This document shows positions 14,147-22,877 of a stretch of 51,615 nucleotides of DNA, piece by piece. The DNA lies in contig CALVIN010000009.1 in the NCBI GenBank assembly GCA_944330115.1, forward strand, positions 1 to 51,615, read 5' to 3'. Positions within the stretch are counted from its first letter, which is position 1. Each line of letters opens with the position of its first letter. The position numbers and the translations under genes were made by a program. The notes beneath the pieces are model-generated. The model did no database searches. It was not told the DNA's origin and saw only the letters and a list, made by a program, of their open reading frames with translations. The DNA is from an uncultured Clostridia bacterium (GTDB taxonomy: Bacteria > Bacillota > Clostridia > Christensenellales > Borkfalkiaceae).

Positions 14147-14890
14147 ATGAGAAAGTATATACCTGCAATTTGCGACGCGCTGCTGGCGGCAGTATGCGTG
14201 TTTTTGCTGTTTTTTACGCTTATAAGGTACTATTTTGACGCCGCCGCGGGGCTTGCCGCGGGCATAGTTTGCGGGCTTGCCGCAGGAGTTGGCGCCTATT
14301 TTTTGATAATGGCGAGGCGCAGCAGAGCCGACGGCATAACCGAGGGCAGGGCGGAGGCGCAAAAACTTGCCGTGCACCTTGCCATACTCGGCGAGGAGGG
14401 CGCAAACAAGCTGCTTGCCGACTGCCTTTACGGAGCAAGACTGGACGGGCAGTTTATTTTAAAGGATGGCGCCGTATATCTTGCCTGCTTTAAGGCCGAA
14501 CCGGTAACCGCCGACTGCCTGCTGCCGCTTGTAAGGCGGGAGGGCGGAAAGAAGTATTTTGTGTGCTCCTCCGCCACGCAGAGCTGCGCCGACTTTGCCG
14601 CCGCAACGCGGATAGAGCTGCTGCGCGCCGACGACGTTTATAAGATATTCAAAGAGGCGGGCAAGCTGCCCGAAAAGTACCTGTTTGAGGGCAAAAAGCG
14701 CACTAAATTTTTTGCGCTGGTGCGCTCGCGCTTTACGCGCAAGCTGTGCCTGCCCGCATTTTGGTCGGGTGCGGCGCTGCTCTTTTTCAGCTACTTCACC
14801 TACTACCCGATATACTATATAGTTTCAGGCTCGCTGCTGCTGTTGCTGTGCTGCCTTGCCGCGCTTTTCGGTAAGAGAAAGAGTGCATAG
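14147..14890 (+). CDS. Membrane protein with a central Mrr-like domain, function unknown
   Basis: A protein of about 247 residues. Two membrane segments at the N-terminus (ICDALLAAVCVFLLFFTLI and AGLAAGIVCGLAAGVGAYFLIM) and two at the C-terminus (PAFWSGAALLFFSYFTYY and IYYIVSGSLLLLLCCLAALF) flank a soluble domain of about 120 residues. Within it, 'KYFVCSSATQSCADFAAATRIELLRADDVYKIFKEAG' resembles the last strand and helix of Mrr-type restriction endonuclease folds. I do not see an intact catalytic D-x-E/Q-x-K set. It is the only plus-strand gene in this cluster, between nadD-yqeK and yhbY. I chose the ATG at 14147. Confidence 0.7.
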   Translation: MRKYIPAICDALLAAVCVFLLFFTLIRYYFDAAAGLAAGIVCGLAAGVGAYFLIMARRSRADGITEGRAEAQKLAVHLAILGEEGANKLLADCLYGARLDGQFILKDGAVYLACFKAEPVTADCLLPLVRREGGKKYFVCSSATQSCADFAAATRIELLRADDVYKIFKEAGKLPEKYLFEGKKRTKFFALVRSRFTRKLCLPAFWSGAALLFFSYFTYYPIYYIVSGSLLLLLCCLAALFGKRKSA

Positions 14891-14970
14891 GCGCAAGTGT
14901 GCATATTTTGATATTTTGACGGCAGCATATATTTAAATTGCCAAGCGCGCCGCCGTATCGGCCGCCGCGT

Positions 14971-15264
14971 TTAAAGCTGGATATGCTCGAAATTTTTGCG
15001 GGAGGAGCGGCGGTACAGCACGGCCTTGCGGCCTATTACTATGACGCACTCCGCGCCCAGCCTTGCGGCGAGCTCCTCGCCTATCTCGCGGGGGACGCCC
15101 TCGGCATTCTCCAGAATATTTACCTTTATCAGCTCGCGCGCCTCGAGGCAGTCGGAAAAGCTCTTGAGCATATTTTCGCCTATGCCCTCCTTGCCCACCT
15201 GCCCCACGGGCGAGAGGTTTGCCGCGAGCGACTTTAATTTGCTGCGCTGTTTTGATGTAAGCAT
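14971..15264 (-). CDS. yhbY: YhbY-family RNA-binding protein
   Basis: A 97-residue single CRM domain: 'LTSKQRSKLKSLAANLSPVGQVGKEGI', 'LIKVNILEN', 'ECVIVIGRKAVLYRRS'. YhbY associates with pre-50S particles and is usually encoded beside obg or in the yqeH-nadD cluster of Firmicutes. AAGGAT lies before the ATG. It is 66 nt downstream of obg in the same direction. Confidence 0.95.
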   Translation of the reverse strand: MLTSKQRSKLKSLAANLSPVGQVGKEGIGENMLKSFSDCLEARELIKVNILENAEGVPREIGEELAARLGAECVIVIGRKAVLYRRSSRKNFEHIQL

Positions 15265-15330
15265 ATATTATCCTTATATTTATTTTGTACTCATTTTGCG
15301 CCGAAATTTTGCCGCGCAAATTTATTTTTG

Positions 15331-16611
15331 TTATTCGACGAAGTCGAACTCCACGTCGCCGATAGATACGGTGTCGCCCTCGTTTATGCCCATCTCCTTG
15401 AGCTTTGCTATAACGCCCTTTTCGCGCAATATCTTTTGGAAGTATGCCATAGAGTCGGGATCGGCGAGGTTGACGTTGCGGCAGAGCATATCCACGAGCG
15501 GACCCACCACCACATACACGTCGCCGTCGAGGAATATCTCGAAGCCGAGGTCGGAGGGCTTGCGGTAGGTGAACAGCTCGTCCGCCTCCTCCCTTGCGAC
15601 GGGCGGGAGCGCCTCGAGCTCCTTTACCAGCTCGTCCAACAGCGGCTGCAGACCCTCGCCCGAGACCGCCGTTATGGGGAATATCTTATATTTTTTGCCG
15701 TACTTCTTTTTGAAGGCCGCAAGGTGCTCATCCGCGCCGTAGACGTCGCACTTGTTGAGCGCTATCACCTGCGGAAGGGAGGCGAGTTTTTGCGAATAGC
15801 CCGCGAGCTCGGCATTTATCTTTTTAAAGTCCTCGACGGGGTCGCGCCCCTCACTGCCCGAGATGTCCACAACGTGCAGAAGAAGGCGGGTGCGCTCGAT
15901 ATGGCGCAAAAAGTCGTGCCCGAGGCCGGCGCCTTCGGCCGCGCCCTCGATAAGGCCGGGTATATCGGCCGCGACGAAGCTCTTATCATACACCTTTACC
16001 ACGCCGAGATTGGGCGAGAGGGTGGTGAAGTGATAGTTGGCGACCTTTGGCCGCGCCGCAGATATCTTTGAGAGCAGCGTGCTTTTGCCCACGTTGGGGA
16101 AGCCTATTATGCCCACGTCGGCTATTACTTTGAGCTCGAGAATGAGCACGTGCGGCTCGGTTTTTTCACCCTTTTGGGCGAAGTTGGGCGCATGCCTGCG
16201 CGAGGTGGTGAAGCGTACATTGCCCTTGCCGCCCCTGCCGCCCTCGGCTATCAGCTTTTTTTCGCCGTCGGAGAACATATCGGCTATCACCGTGCCCGTT
16301 TCGGCGTCCTTTACTATGGTGCCCACGGGCACTTTGATTATAACGTCCTTGCCGCTCTTGCCGAAGCACTGGTTGGTGCCGCCCTTTTCGCCGTCGCCGG
16401 CAAAATATTTGGAAGTAAAACGAAAGGGCAGAAGGTCGTTTTGCCCTCTGTCCGCAACGATATAAACGTCGCCGCCCTTTCCGCCGTCGCCGCCGTCGGG
16501 ACCGCACGCCGGCTTGCCCTTGAATGACTTAAAGGAGTTCATTCCGTCGCCGCCGTCGCCCGACTTTATTTTTATTTTGACCTTATCGGTAAAAGTGTTC
16601 TTTTCTGCCAT
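15331..16611 (-). CDS. obg: GTPase Obg (CgtA)
   Basis: A 426-residue Obg with three domains. The glycine-rich Obg fold lies at about 1-160 (KIKSGDGGDGMNSFKSFKG, GGRGGKGNVRFTTSRR). The G domain follows, with G1 'GFPNVGKST', G3 'DIPGLIEGA' and G4 'NKCD'. The C-terminal OCT domain lies at about 350-426. Obg acts in late 50S assembly and stress responses. Length and domain order are normal. It lies between rho and yhbY. Confidence 0.97.
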   Translation of the reverse strand: MAEKNTFTDKVKIKIKSGDGGDGMNSFKSFKGKPACGPDGGDGGKGGDVYIVADRGQNDLLPFRFTSKYFAGDGEKGGTNQCFGKSGKDVIIKVPVGTIVKDAETGTVIADMFSDGEKKLIAEGGRGGKGNVRFTTSRRHAPNFAQKGEKTEPHVLILELKVIADVGIIGFPNVGKSTLLSKISAARPKVANYHFTTLSPNLGVVKVYDKSFVAADIPGLIEGAAEGAGLGHDFLRHIERTRLLLHVVDISGSEGRDPVEDFKKINAELAGYSQKLASLPQVIALNKCDVYGADEHLAAFKKKYGKKYKIFPITAVSGEGLQPLLDELVKELEALPPVAREEADELFTYRKPSDLGFEIFLDGDVYVVVGPLVDMLCRNVNLADPDSMAYFQKILREKGVIAKLKEMGINEGDTVSIGDVEFDFVE

Positions 16612-16687
16612 GTTATTATTCTGCTATATCTCTGCCGCCGTATAAATTTATTTTTTTAATTTATTATCTTGTGCCGCGTGCCTTTTC

Positions 16688-18121
16688 TTATATGCCCGAC
16701 TTTTCGGCGCGCTCTATAAGCTCGGCATTGGTGCGCGTTTTGTTCATGAGGGCATACAGCCCCTCGCTGTTGAGCTGCCTGCCTATCATCTGGCGCAGCC
16801 TGCAGGAAAGGTCGAGCTCCTTTTCGGATAAGAGCAGCTCCTCTTTGCGCGCGCCCGAAGACTTTATGTCTATCGCGGGGAAGATGCGGCGCTCGGCAAG
16901 CTCGCGCGAAAGCACTATCTCCATGTTGCCCGCGGCCTTGAATTCTTCGTATATCACGTCGTCGAGGCGGCTGCCCGTATCGACGAGCGCAGTGGCTATT
17001 ATGGTGAGCGAACCGCCGTCTTCGGTGTTTCGCGCCGCGCCGAAGAACTTGCGCGGCTCGATGAGCGCCTGCGGATCGAGCCCGCCCGAGAGCATGCGCC
17101 CCGAATTTGTGACCGCGTTGTATGCGCGCGTTAAGCGCGTTATGCTGTCGAGCAGAATGACCACGTCTTTGCCCGCCTCCACGAGGCGCTTGGCGTGCTC
17201 GAGCGTGAGGCTTGCGGCGTGGATATGGTGGTGCTCGCCCCTGTCGAACGTAGAATATATCACGCGCGCCGACGTTACCGTGCGGCGGATATCGGTCACT
17301 TCCTCGGGCCGCTCGTCGATGAGCAACACGAGCACTTCGGCCTCGGGATAGTTGGCCGTTATTGAGCAGGCAATATCCTTGAGCATCGTGGTTTTGCCCG
17401 CCTTGGGAGGAGAGACGATGAGCGCCCTCTGCCCCCTGCCTATCGGCGAGAAGAGGTCTATCACCCTGTCGGTAAGGGTGCCGCCCTCGCGCTCCAAAGT
17501 AAAGCGCCTGTCGGGATAGCAGGGAATGAGTTTATCGAACACAGCGCGCGGGTTGAGCATGTCGGGACGCACGCCGTTTACGCTTATTATATATGTTGCG
17601 CCGGGGCACTCGCCCTCTTTGCGGCGCTTTGCCTTGCAGGTTATATAGTCGCCCTCGCGCAGATGAAAGCGCGTGACGAAGGAGGTGTGAACGAATACAT
17701 CGCCGCCCGTGGTGAGCTCGAAATTGTGCGTACGCAAAAACCAGAACTTTTCGGTAAATTCAAGCACGCCGCTGTATACGTTTTCGTCGTCGGGGCCGCC
17801 CTCGGAGCGCACGGACATATCGTTGCCGCGCCCCTCTTCGGAGGGCTCGTCTTTGTAGCCGCTGTAACACTTCATGCACTTTTCGACGAGCGCGACCACA
17901 TCGTTATCGAATGAACTCGACTTGGGAGGAGCTCCCTTGCCCGTGCGGGGGAAGGGCGCCACCTTGCACTCGGCTATATCGAGTATTGCCGAAATGAGAG
18001 GCTCCTTATTCATATCGGAGGGGCGCTTTACGCCTACCGCCCTTCCTACCTGACGGAGATCGTATATGCTTCGCTTTTCAAGTTGGTCACGCAGGGTCTG
18101 CAATAATTCGTCGGATATCAA
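16688..18121 (-). CDS. rho: Transcription termination factor Rho
   Basis: About 477 residues. An N-terminal helical domain (DLRQVGRAVGVKRPSDMNKEPLISAI) is followed by a short acidic, low-complexity linker and the cold-shock-like RNA-binding domain (GVLEFTEKFWFLRTH). The hexameric ATPase domain has Walker A 'SPPKAGKTTMLKDIA', 'LVLLIDERPEEVTDI', Q-loop-like 'STFDRGEHHHIHAA' and 'LLDSITRLTRAYN'. I place the start at TTG 18121, because the upstream gene ends there (TTGA overlap) and purine-rich sequence precedes it. Rho-dependent termination may complement the hairpin terminators seen throughout the window. Confidence 0.96.
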   Translation of the reverse strand: MISDELLQTLRDQLEKRSIYDLRQVGRAVGVKRPSDMNKEPLISAILDIAECKVAPFPRTGKGAPPKSSSFDNDVVALVEKCMKCYSGYKDEPSEEGRGNDMSVRSEGGPDDENVYSGVLEFTEKFWFLRTHNFELTTGGDVFVHTSFVTRFHLREGDYITCKAKRRKEGECPGATYIISVNGVRPDMLNPRAVFDKLIPCYPDRRFTLEREGGTLTDRVIDLFSPIGRGQRALIVSPPKAGKTTMLKDIACSITANYPEAEVLVLLIDERPEEVTDIRRTVTSARVIYSTFDRGEHHHIHAASLTLEHAKRLVEAGKDVVILLDSITRLTRAYNAVTNSGRMLSGGLDPQALIEPRKFFGAARNTEDGGSLTIIATALVDTGSRLDDVIYEEFKAAGNMEIVLSRELAERRIFPAIDIKSSGARKEELLLSEKELDLSCRLRQMIGRQLNSEGLYALMNKTRTNAELIERAEKSGI

Positions 18122-18771
18122 TCTTCCACTCTCTCCATAACAATAATTTTCGTGCTGTCGCCGCCGAGGTCCTCGCGGGAGATCTCTATTTCGCTCTCGC
18201 CCTCGTTTTCTATCTCCTCCTCTTCGAAGAGGTCGCAAAAATCGTCCACCTTGTCGATATCGAGCTTTTTGCCCTTTTCGCGGTAGTGCATGGGGATGAC
18301 TATGTCGGGCATTATCCTGTCGACATACTCCTTGGCCTGTTCGGCGTCGATGGTATATGTGCCGCCGACGGGGATCATGAGCACGTCGACGGGAAGGAGA
18401 GCTTCGATAAGTTCGGTGGAGCACTCCTCGCCGATGTCGCCGAGGTGGCATACCTCTATGCCGTCCATGCTGAATTTGAATATTATGTTTTCGCCGCGCA
18501 GCCTGCCGCCCTCGGGATCGTGAAAGCTCTTTATAGAGTTTATCTCCACGCCCGAAAGCTCGTAACTGCCCTCCTTATCTATCACGATGGGCGAACCGCC
18601 TATCTTTTCGATGGCGTCGTGATCGTAGTGGTGATGCGAAACGGTAACCGCGTCGGCGGATACTTTGGGCATTGTGCAACCCACGCTGTCGGCATACGGG
18701 TCGGTGACCACCGTTGTGCCCGTACTTTCGATCAGCTGAAAGCTGGAATGACCTAAATACCTGATTTTCAT
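18118..18771 (-). CDS. MBL-fold metal-dependent hydrolase (UPF0173/YtkL-like)
   Basis: A 217-residue metallo-beta-lactamase fold. The metal motif is 'VSHHHYDHDAI' (HxHxDH), with an initial 'RYLGHSSFQL' and later 'HLGDIGEECSTELIEAL', 'DVLMIPVGGTYTIDAEQAKEYVDRIMPDIVIPMHYRE', whose His completes the site. This group is related to L-ascorbate lactonase UlaG; the substrate is unknown. An acidic C-terminal extension (EEEEIENEGESEIEIS) is unusual. The stop overlaps the rho start. Confidence 0.9.
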   Translation of the reverse strand: MKIRYLGHSSFQLIESTGTTVVTDPYADSVGCTMPKVSADAVTVSHHHYDHDAIEKIGGSPIVIDKEGSYELSGVEINSIKSFHDPEGGRLRGENIIFKFSMDGIEVCHLGDIGEECSTELIEALLPVDVLMIPVGGTYTIDAEQAKEYVDRIMPDIVIPMHYREKGKKLDIDKVDDFCDLFEEEEIENEGESEIEISREDLGGDSTKIIVMERVED

Positions 18772-18931
18772 AGAAAAAGAATTTACTCCTGAGGCTTTTG
18801 AGGCCTATTATTTTGCCTTTTTAATTATATTTACCCTTAAGGGGCCTTTTTTAAATGATAGTGCGCCCTGTTTGAACGGAATTGCGCATATTTTGCCGTT
18901 TTGTATGCACTATTGCCGCCAATTGCAATTT

Positions 18932-19342
18932 TTAACGGCTGCGGGGAGAGCGCTTTTCGTCGCGAGCGCGGAAGTGCTCGGCCGAAAATACCAGCTCGGT
19001 ATCCTCGCGCTCCTCGCCCTGAAGGTATTTTAAGGTGAGCGTGCAGCCCTCCTCCGTCATCGATACTCCCATGACCGAAGTGAAAACGGGGAACACAAAC
19101 TTTGAGCCGCCCTCCGAGAGGACGCACTCCGTCTCCTCCCCCTCGCAGAACTGCATTATGAAGGTGAGCCGCCCGCTGCGGCGCTGCACGGCGCGCATAT
19201 CGGCGTATTCCAACACGCAGTCGTCGCCGTCGAGCCGGTAATTCACGATAAAGCCGCCGTTTAAAAATTCCAGCTCGCCGAAGGTGCGGAAATTATGCTC
19301 CTCGCCGCCCGCGAGCGAATGTATGCTTATTTTAACTTTCAT
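18932..19342 (-). CDS. DUF1934 (YwiB-like) beta-barrel protein
   Basis: A protein of about 136 residues starting MKVKISIHSLAGGEEHNFRT, with 'FIVNYRLDGDD', 'RSGRLTFIMQFCEGEETECVL' and 'GCTLTLKYLQ'. These match the calycin-like DUF1934 family (B. subtilis YwiB). Its function is not known. It lies between tyrA and the MBL hydrolase on the same strand. An in-frame ATG 6 codons upstream is possible but less like family starts. Confidence 0.8.
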   Translation of the reverse strand: MKVKISIHSLAGGEEHNFRTFGELEFLNGGFIVNYRLDGDDCVLEYADMRAVQRRSGRLTFIMQFCEGEETECVLSEGGSKFVFPVFTSVMGVSMTEEGCTLTLKYLQGEEREDTELVFSAEHFRARDEKRSPRSR

Positions 19343-19375
19343 ATGTATTACGGCGCGCACATAGCGCCGCGCCCG

Positions 19376-20245
19376 TCACTTTAACAGCGTAACGGTTATT
19401 CCGCCGCTCTGCGCCCTCTCCTTTGACTGGAGGAAGCGCTCGCGCCCCGCCCGCAGCACCGCGCGCAGCTCCTCTTCGCTGCCGCCGTCTACCGCCGACT
19501 TTATTTCGGCGAGGTTGTTTATGAGCGTGCCTATGCGCTCGGAGAGGTTGGCCTCGTTCAGAAGGTAAAGCTCTGCCCACACGCCCTCGTCTACGCCGGC
19601 GATCCTCGTCATATCCTGAAAGCTGCCGCCCGTAAAGCCCAGGCAGCTGACTATTTCGCCGTCCTTTACATAGGCGTTTGAAACAATGTGCGCGAGCTGC
19701 GAGGTGTAGGCAATCTTTTTATCGTGCACCTCGGCAGAGCACTCGACTATGCACTTAAAGCCCATGTCGCGCGTGAGCTGCTTTATAAGCTGCTTTGCGT
19801 CCTCGTTGGTGCCCTTCGACGAAGTTATCACCATGCTCGCCCTGTCGAAGAGGTCGGCGCAGGCGTTGTGCACGGTGGATACCTCTTTGCCCGCCATGGG
19901 GTGCGTGCCGACGTAGTAAAAGTTGTGCGGCTTTGAGCACACTTCGCTCTCCAAATAGCCCTTTACGCCGCAGATATCGGCCACGACGGCGCCATCTTTA
20001 AATGCGCGCGTGTTTATGAAGTTTGCCGAGGCCTTGGGCGGGAGGGCGACGAACACCGCGTCGTACTCCGTAAAATCTTGGGCGGCGGAGCAGATTATGC
20101 CGTTATTCAAGGCATATTCGAGGGGCTCCTTCGAGCGGTTCCAGCCCGCAGGCGAATAGCCCGCGCGGCGGAGCGCCATGCACATAGAGCCGCCTATGAG
20201 CCCCAGGCCGGCGACGCATATTTTAAGATCTTTACTGTATTTCAT
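19376..20245 (-). CDS. tyrA: Prephenate dehydrogenase
   Basis: A 289-residue enzyme with the NAD-binding motif 'CVAGLGLIGGSMCMALRRAGY' at the N-terminus, 'DICGVKGYL', 'YVGTHPMAGKEVSTVHNA' (the catalytic His in HPMAG) and 'HDKKIAYTSQLAHIVSNAY'. It converts prephenate to 4-hydroxyphenylpyruvate in tyrosine synthesis. The C-terminal ACT domain found in many Firmicute TyrA proteins is absent, so feedback control by tyrosine may be missing. No other aromatic-pathway gene adjoins it. It has a strong promoter, divergent from pgk. Confidence 0.95.
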   Translation of the reverse strand: MKYSKDLKICVAGLGLIGGSMCMALRRAGYSPAGWNRSKEPLEYALNNGIICSAAQDFTEYDAVFVALPPKASANFINTRAFKDGAVVADICGVKGYLESEVCSKPHNFYYVGTHPMAGKEVSTVHNACADLFDRASMVITSSKGTNEDAKQLIKQLTRDMGFKCIVECSAEVHDKKIAYTSQLAHIVSNAYVKDGEIVSCLGFTGGSFQDMTRIAGVDEGVWAELYLLNEANLSERIGTLINNLAEIKSAVDGGSEEELRAVLRAGRERFLQSKERAQSGGITVTLLK

Positions 20246-20278
20246 ACGCTTTGACGGTCAACTGCAATTTTCCTCCCC

Positions 20279-20307
20279 ATTATAACATAAATTTAGTGTT
20301 AGTTCAA
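20279..20307 (-). promoter_or_regulatory. Promoter of tyrA
   Basis: Minus strand: -35 TTGAAC at 20302-20307, a 17-nt spacer and -10 TATAAT at 20279-20284. Confidence 0.75.
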
Positions 20308-20429
20308 ATAAAATAGCTATATTGTAAAAAATTCTTTTGTCCGCCCCGGACGCCCTCCTCCGCCGCCCGCAGACGGCGTGCGGCCGTGTAAAAAATTTGT
20401 GTAAGCGGCGCGAGATACGCTCTCTGAAG

Positions 20430-20458
20430 TTGACTTTCTTTTGCAGATTGATTATAAT
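20430..20458 (+). promoter_or_regulatory. Promoter of pgk
   Basis: -35 TTGACT at 20430-20435, a 17-nt spacer and -10 TATAAT at 20453-20458, 45 nt before the pgk start. It probably drives pgk-tpiA. Confidence 0.8.
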
Positions 20459-20503
20459 TGTAGTCGTTAAAAAAATATTGATTACAAGGAGAACGATTTT
20501 TTT

Positions 20504-21814
20504 ATGAACAAAATGTCTGTAAGAGATCTCAAAGATCTTAAAGGCAAAAAAGTGCTCGTAAGGTGCGACTTCAACGTTCCCATGAAGGACGGCAAGATCA
20601 CCGACGAAAACAGGATACAGGGTGCGCTTCCCACCATAAAATATCTGCTTGAAAACGGCGCAAAGGTAACGCTTTGCTCGCATCTCGGCAAACCCCATTC
20701 GATATTCTCCGAAACTTTCAAACTCAATAAAAAAGACAAGAAGAAGGTAGAGGCCGGCGAGACCACCGCCGAGGCCATAGAGGCAAAGGCGCGCAAGGAC
20801 GAGCCCGTAAAGCTTACGCTTGCACCCGTTGCGGCAAGGCTCAACGAGCTTTTGGGCGGCAAGGTTACATTTGCGAAGGACGTTATAGGCCCCGACGCAA
20901 AGGCTAAGCGCGACGCGCTCAAAGAGGGCGAGGCCGTATTGCTTGAAAACCTCAGGTTCCACTGGGAGGAAGAGGCCAACGACGAGGGCTTCTGCAAGGC
21001 GCTTGCATACGACGCTGAAATTTATGTGAACGACGCCTTCGGCACCGCTCACCGCGCACACGCCTCCACCGCCGGCATAGTTCAGTACGGCATAATAAAG
21101 ACGGCCGTATGCGGCTTCCTCATCGAGAAGGAGCTCACCGTTATGGCCGACACGCTCGACCACCCCGCACGCCCCTTCGTTGCAATACTCGGCGGCGCAA
21201 AGGTTGCCGACAAGCTCAACGTTATAAACAACCTGCTTGAAAAGTGCGACACCCTTATAATAGGCGGCGGCATGGCATACACCTTCTTAAAGGCAAAGGG
21301 CTATGAAGTGGGCACCTCCCTTTTGGACGAGGAGAAGATAGACTACTGCAAGCAGATGATGGAGAAGGCAGAAAAGCTTGGCAAAGAGCTGCTCCTTCCC
21401 ATAGATACCGTGGTTACCGCCTCCTTCCCCGATCCCATCGACGCACCCGTCGAAGTTGAGACCGTAGATTCCGACAAAATCCCCGCCGACAAGATGGGCA
21501 TGGATATAGGCGAAAAGACGAGAGCGCTGTATGCAAGCAAGGTACACACCGCAAAGGCAGTCATCTGGAACGGCCCCATGGGCGTATTCGAGAACCCCAC
21601 ACTTGCAAAGGGCACGATAGCAGTCGCTCAGGCGCTTGCAGACGTTTACGGCAAGTGCACCACCATTATAGGCGGCGGCGACAGCGCGGCGGCCATTCAG
21701 CAGCTCGGCTTTGCCGACAAGGTGACGCACATCTCTACGGGCGGCGGCGCTTCGCTCGAACTCTTCGAGGGCAAGGTGCTCCCCGGCATTGCCTGCCTCA
21801 ACGACAAGAACTGA
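20504..21814 (+). CDS. pgk: Phosphoglycerate kinase
   Basis: A 436-residue glycolytic kinase: '[25 protein letters not shown]' (substrate loop), '[17 protein letters not shown]', '[16 protein letters not shown]', '[12 protein letters not shown]', and the nucleotide loop '[13 protein letters not shown]'. It transfers phosphate from 1,3-bisphosphoglycerate to ADP. It is about 40 residues longer than usual; most of the excess lies after 'CSHLGKP' as a charged stretch (about residues 67-103, rich in Lys and Glu) before '[13 protein letters not shown]'. AAGGAG precedes the ATG. Confidence 0.97.
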   Translation: MNKMSVRDLKDLKGKKVLVRCDFNVPMKDGKITDENRIQGALPTIKYLLENGAKVTLCSHLGKPHSIFSETFKLNKKDKKKVEAGETTAEAIEAKARKDEPVKLTLAPVAARLNELLGGKVTFAKDVIGPDAKAKRDALKEGEAVLLENLRFHWEEEANDEGFCKALAYDAEIYVNDAFGTAHRAHASTAGIVQYGIIKTAVCGFLIEKELTVMADTLDHPARPFVAILGGAKVADKLNVINNLLEKCDTLIIGGGMAYTFLKAKGYEVGTSLLDEEKIDYCKQMMEKAEKLGKELLLPIDTVVTASFPDPIDAPVEVETVDSDKIPADKMGMDIGEKTRALYASKVHTAKAVIWNGPMGVFENPTLAKGTIAVAQALADVYGKCTTIIGGGDSAAAIQQLGFADKVTHISTGGGASLELFEGKVLPGIACLNDKN

Positions 21815-21836
21815 ATTTGAATTTGTGTTTTGACCT

Positions 21837-21871
21837 ATTTGGCGGCGGCATACATTTTGCCGCCGCCAAAT
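21837..21871 (+). other. Hairpin between pgk and tpiA
   Basis: ATTTGGCGGCGGCA (21837-21850) and its exact complement (21858-21871) around a 7-nt loop. No T run follows, so it is more likely an mRNA processing or stability element than a terminator. Confidence 0.6.
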
Positions 21872-21965
21872 GAAAATATTCGAGCTTTTATACTCTATCA
21901 TACGGCGGCGCGAAAATTTAAGACGAGGCGCGGCCGCACTAAAAACAGGAGATATTTTTGTAACA

Positions 21966-22712
21966 ATGGAAAGAAAACCCTTTATTGCAGGCAACTGGAA
22001 GATGAACATGACCGCCGAGAGCGGCACAAAGCTCATTGAGGAGCTCAAACCCTTAGTTAAAGACGCCGACTGCGACGTGGCGCTGTGTGTGCCCGCCATA
22101 CTCATCCCAGCGATGAGCAAGGCAGCCGAGGGCAGCAACATTGCCATAGGCGCGCAGAACATGCACTGGGAGCCTAAGGGCGCATACACCGGCGAAATTT
22201 CCGCCGACATGCTCAAGGAATACGGCGTTAAATACGTTATAATAGGCCACAGCGAGAGAAGGCAATACTTCGGCGAGACCGACGAGACGGTAAACAAGCG
22301 CACAAAGGCCGTGCTTGCCGCAGGCATGACGCCCATAACCTGCGTCGGCGAGACGCTCGCAGAGCGCGAGGGCGGCATAACCGAAAAGGTGCTCGACCGT
22401 CAGCTTGAAGTCGGCCTTGCGGGCATCGACGACATAACCAAGGTAGTCATTGCCTACGAGCCCGTCTGGGCGATAGGCACGGGCAAGACGGCCACCGACG
22501 AGCAGGCCGAGGAGACAATCGCCTATATAAGAAAGAAGATCGGGCAGCTTTTCTGCCCCAAGTGCGCCGAAAAGGTGATAATACAGTACGGCGGCTCGAT
22601 GAACGCAGGCAACTGCAAGGGCCTTATGGCTCAGCCCGACATCGACGGCGGCCTTATAGGCGGCGCATCGTTAAAGCTCGACTTTGCAAAGATCGTAAAT
22701 TACAACAAATAA
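21966..22712 (+). CDS. tpiA: Triosephosphate isomerase
   Basis: A 248-residue TIM barrel. 'FIAGNWKMN' carries the substrate-binding Asn and Lys, 'VIIGHSERR' the catalytic His, 'VIAYEPVWAIGTGKTAT' the catalytic Glu and the mobile loop, and 'IQYGGSMN' the phosphate site. I chose the ATG at 21966 (MERKPFIAG) by family alignment; the AGGAG upstream is rather far (about 14 nt). It interconverts dihydroxyacetone phosphate and glyceraldehyde 3-phosphate. Confidence 0.97.
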   Translation: MERKPFIAGNWKMNMTAESGTKLIEELKPLVKDADCDVALCVPAILIPAMSKAAEGSNIAIGAQNMHWEPKGAYTGEISADMLKEYGVKYVIIGHSERRQYFGETDETVNKRTKAVLAAGMTPITCVGETLAEREGGITEKVLDRQLEVGLAGIDDITKVVIAYEPVWAIGTGKTATDEQAEETIAYIRKKIGQLFCPKCAEKVIIQYGGSMNAGNCKGLMAQPDIDGGLIGGASLKLDFAKIVNYNK

Positions 22713-22877
22713 AAAATAAATCAAAATTTAATTAAAAAATAAAATAATTTAATTTTTTGCGTTTTATTTTGCCTTTAAAACGCACATATGTGCGCATGAA
22801 CGGCACTTTGAACGCAAATAAAAAAATAAAAATAAAAAATATTTTTATTTATTAAATTATTTTTCACGAGGAAATAT

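Noticed and set aside
18772-18931. Promoter for the MBL hydrolase in the gap after DUF1934
   Set aside because: A TATAAT is present on the minus strand, but no acceptable -35 box lies at 16-18 nt; the palindrome CCCTTAAGGG alone is not enough.
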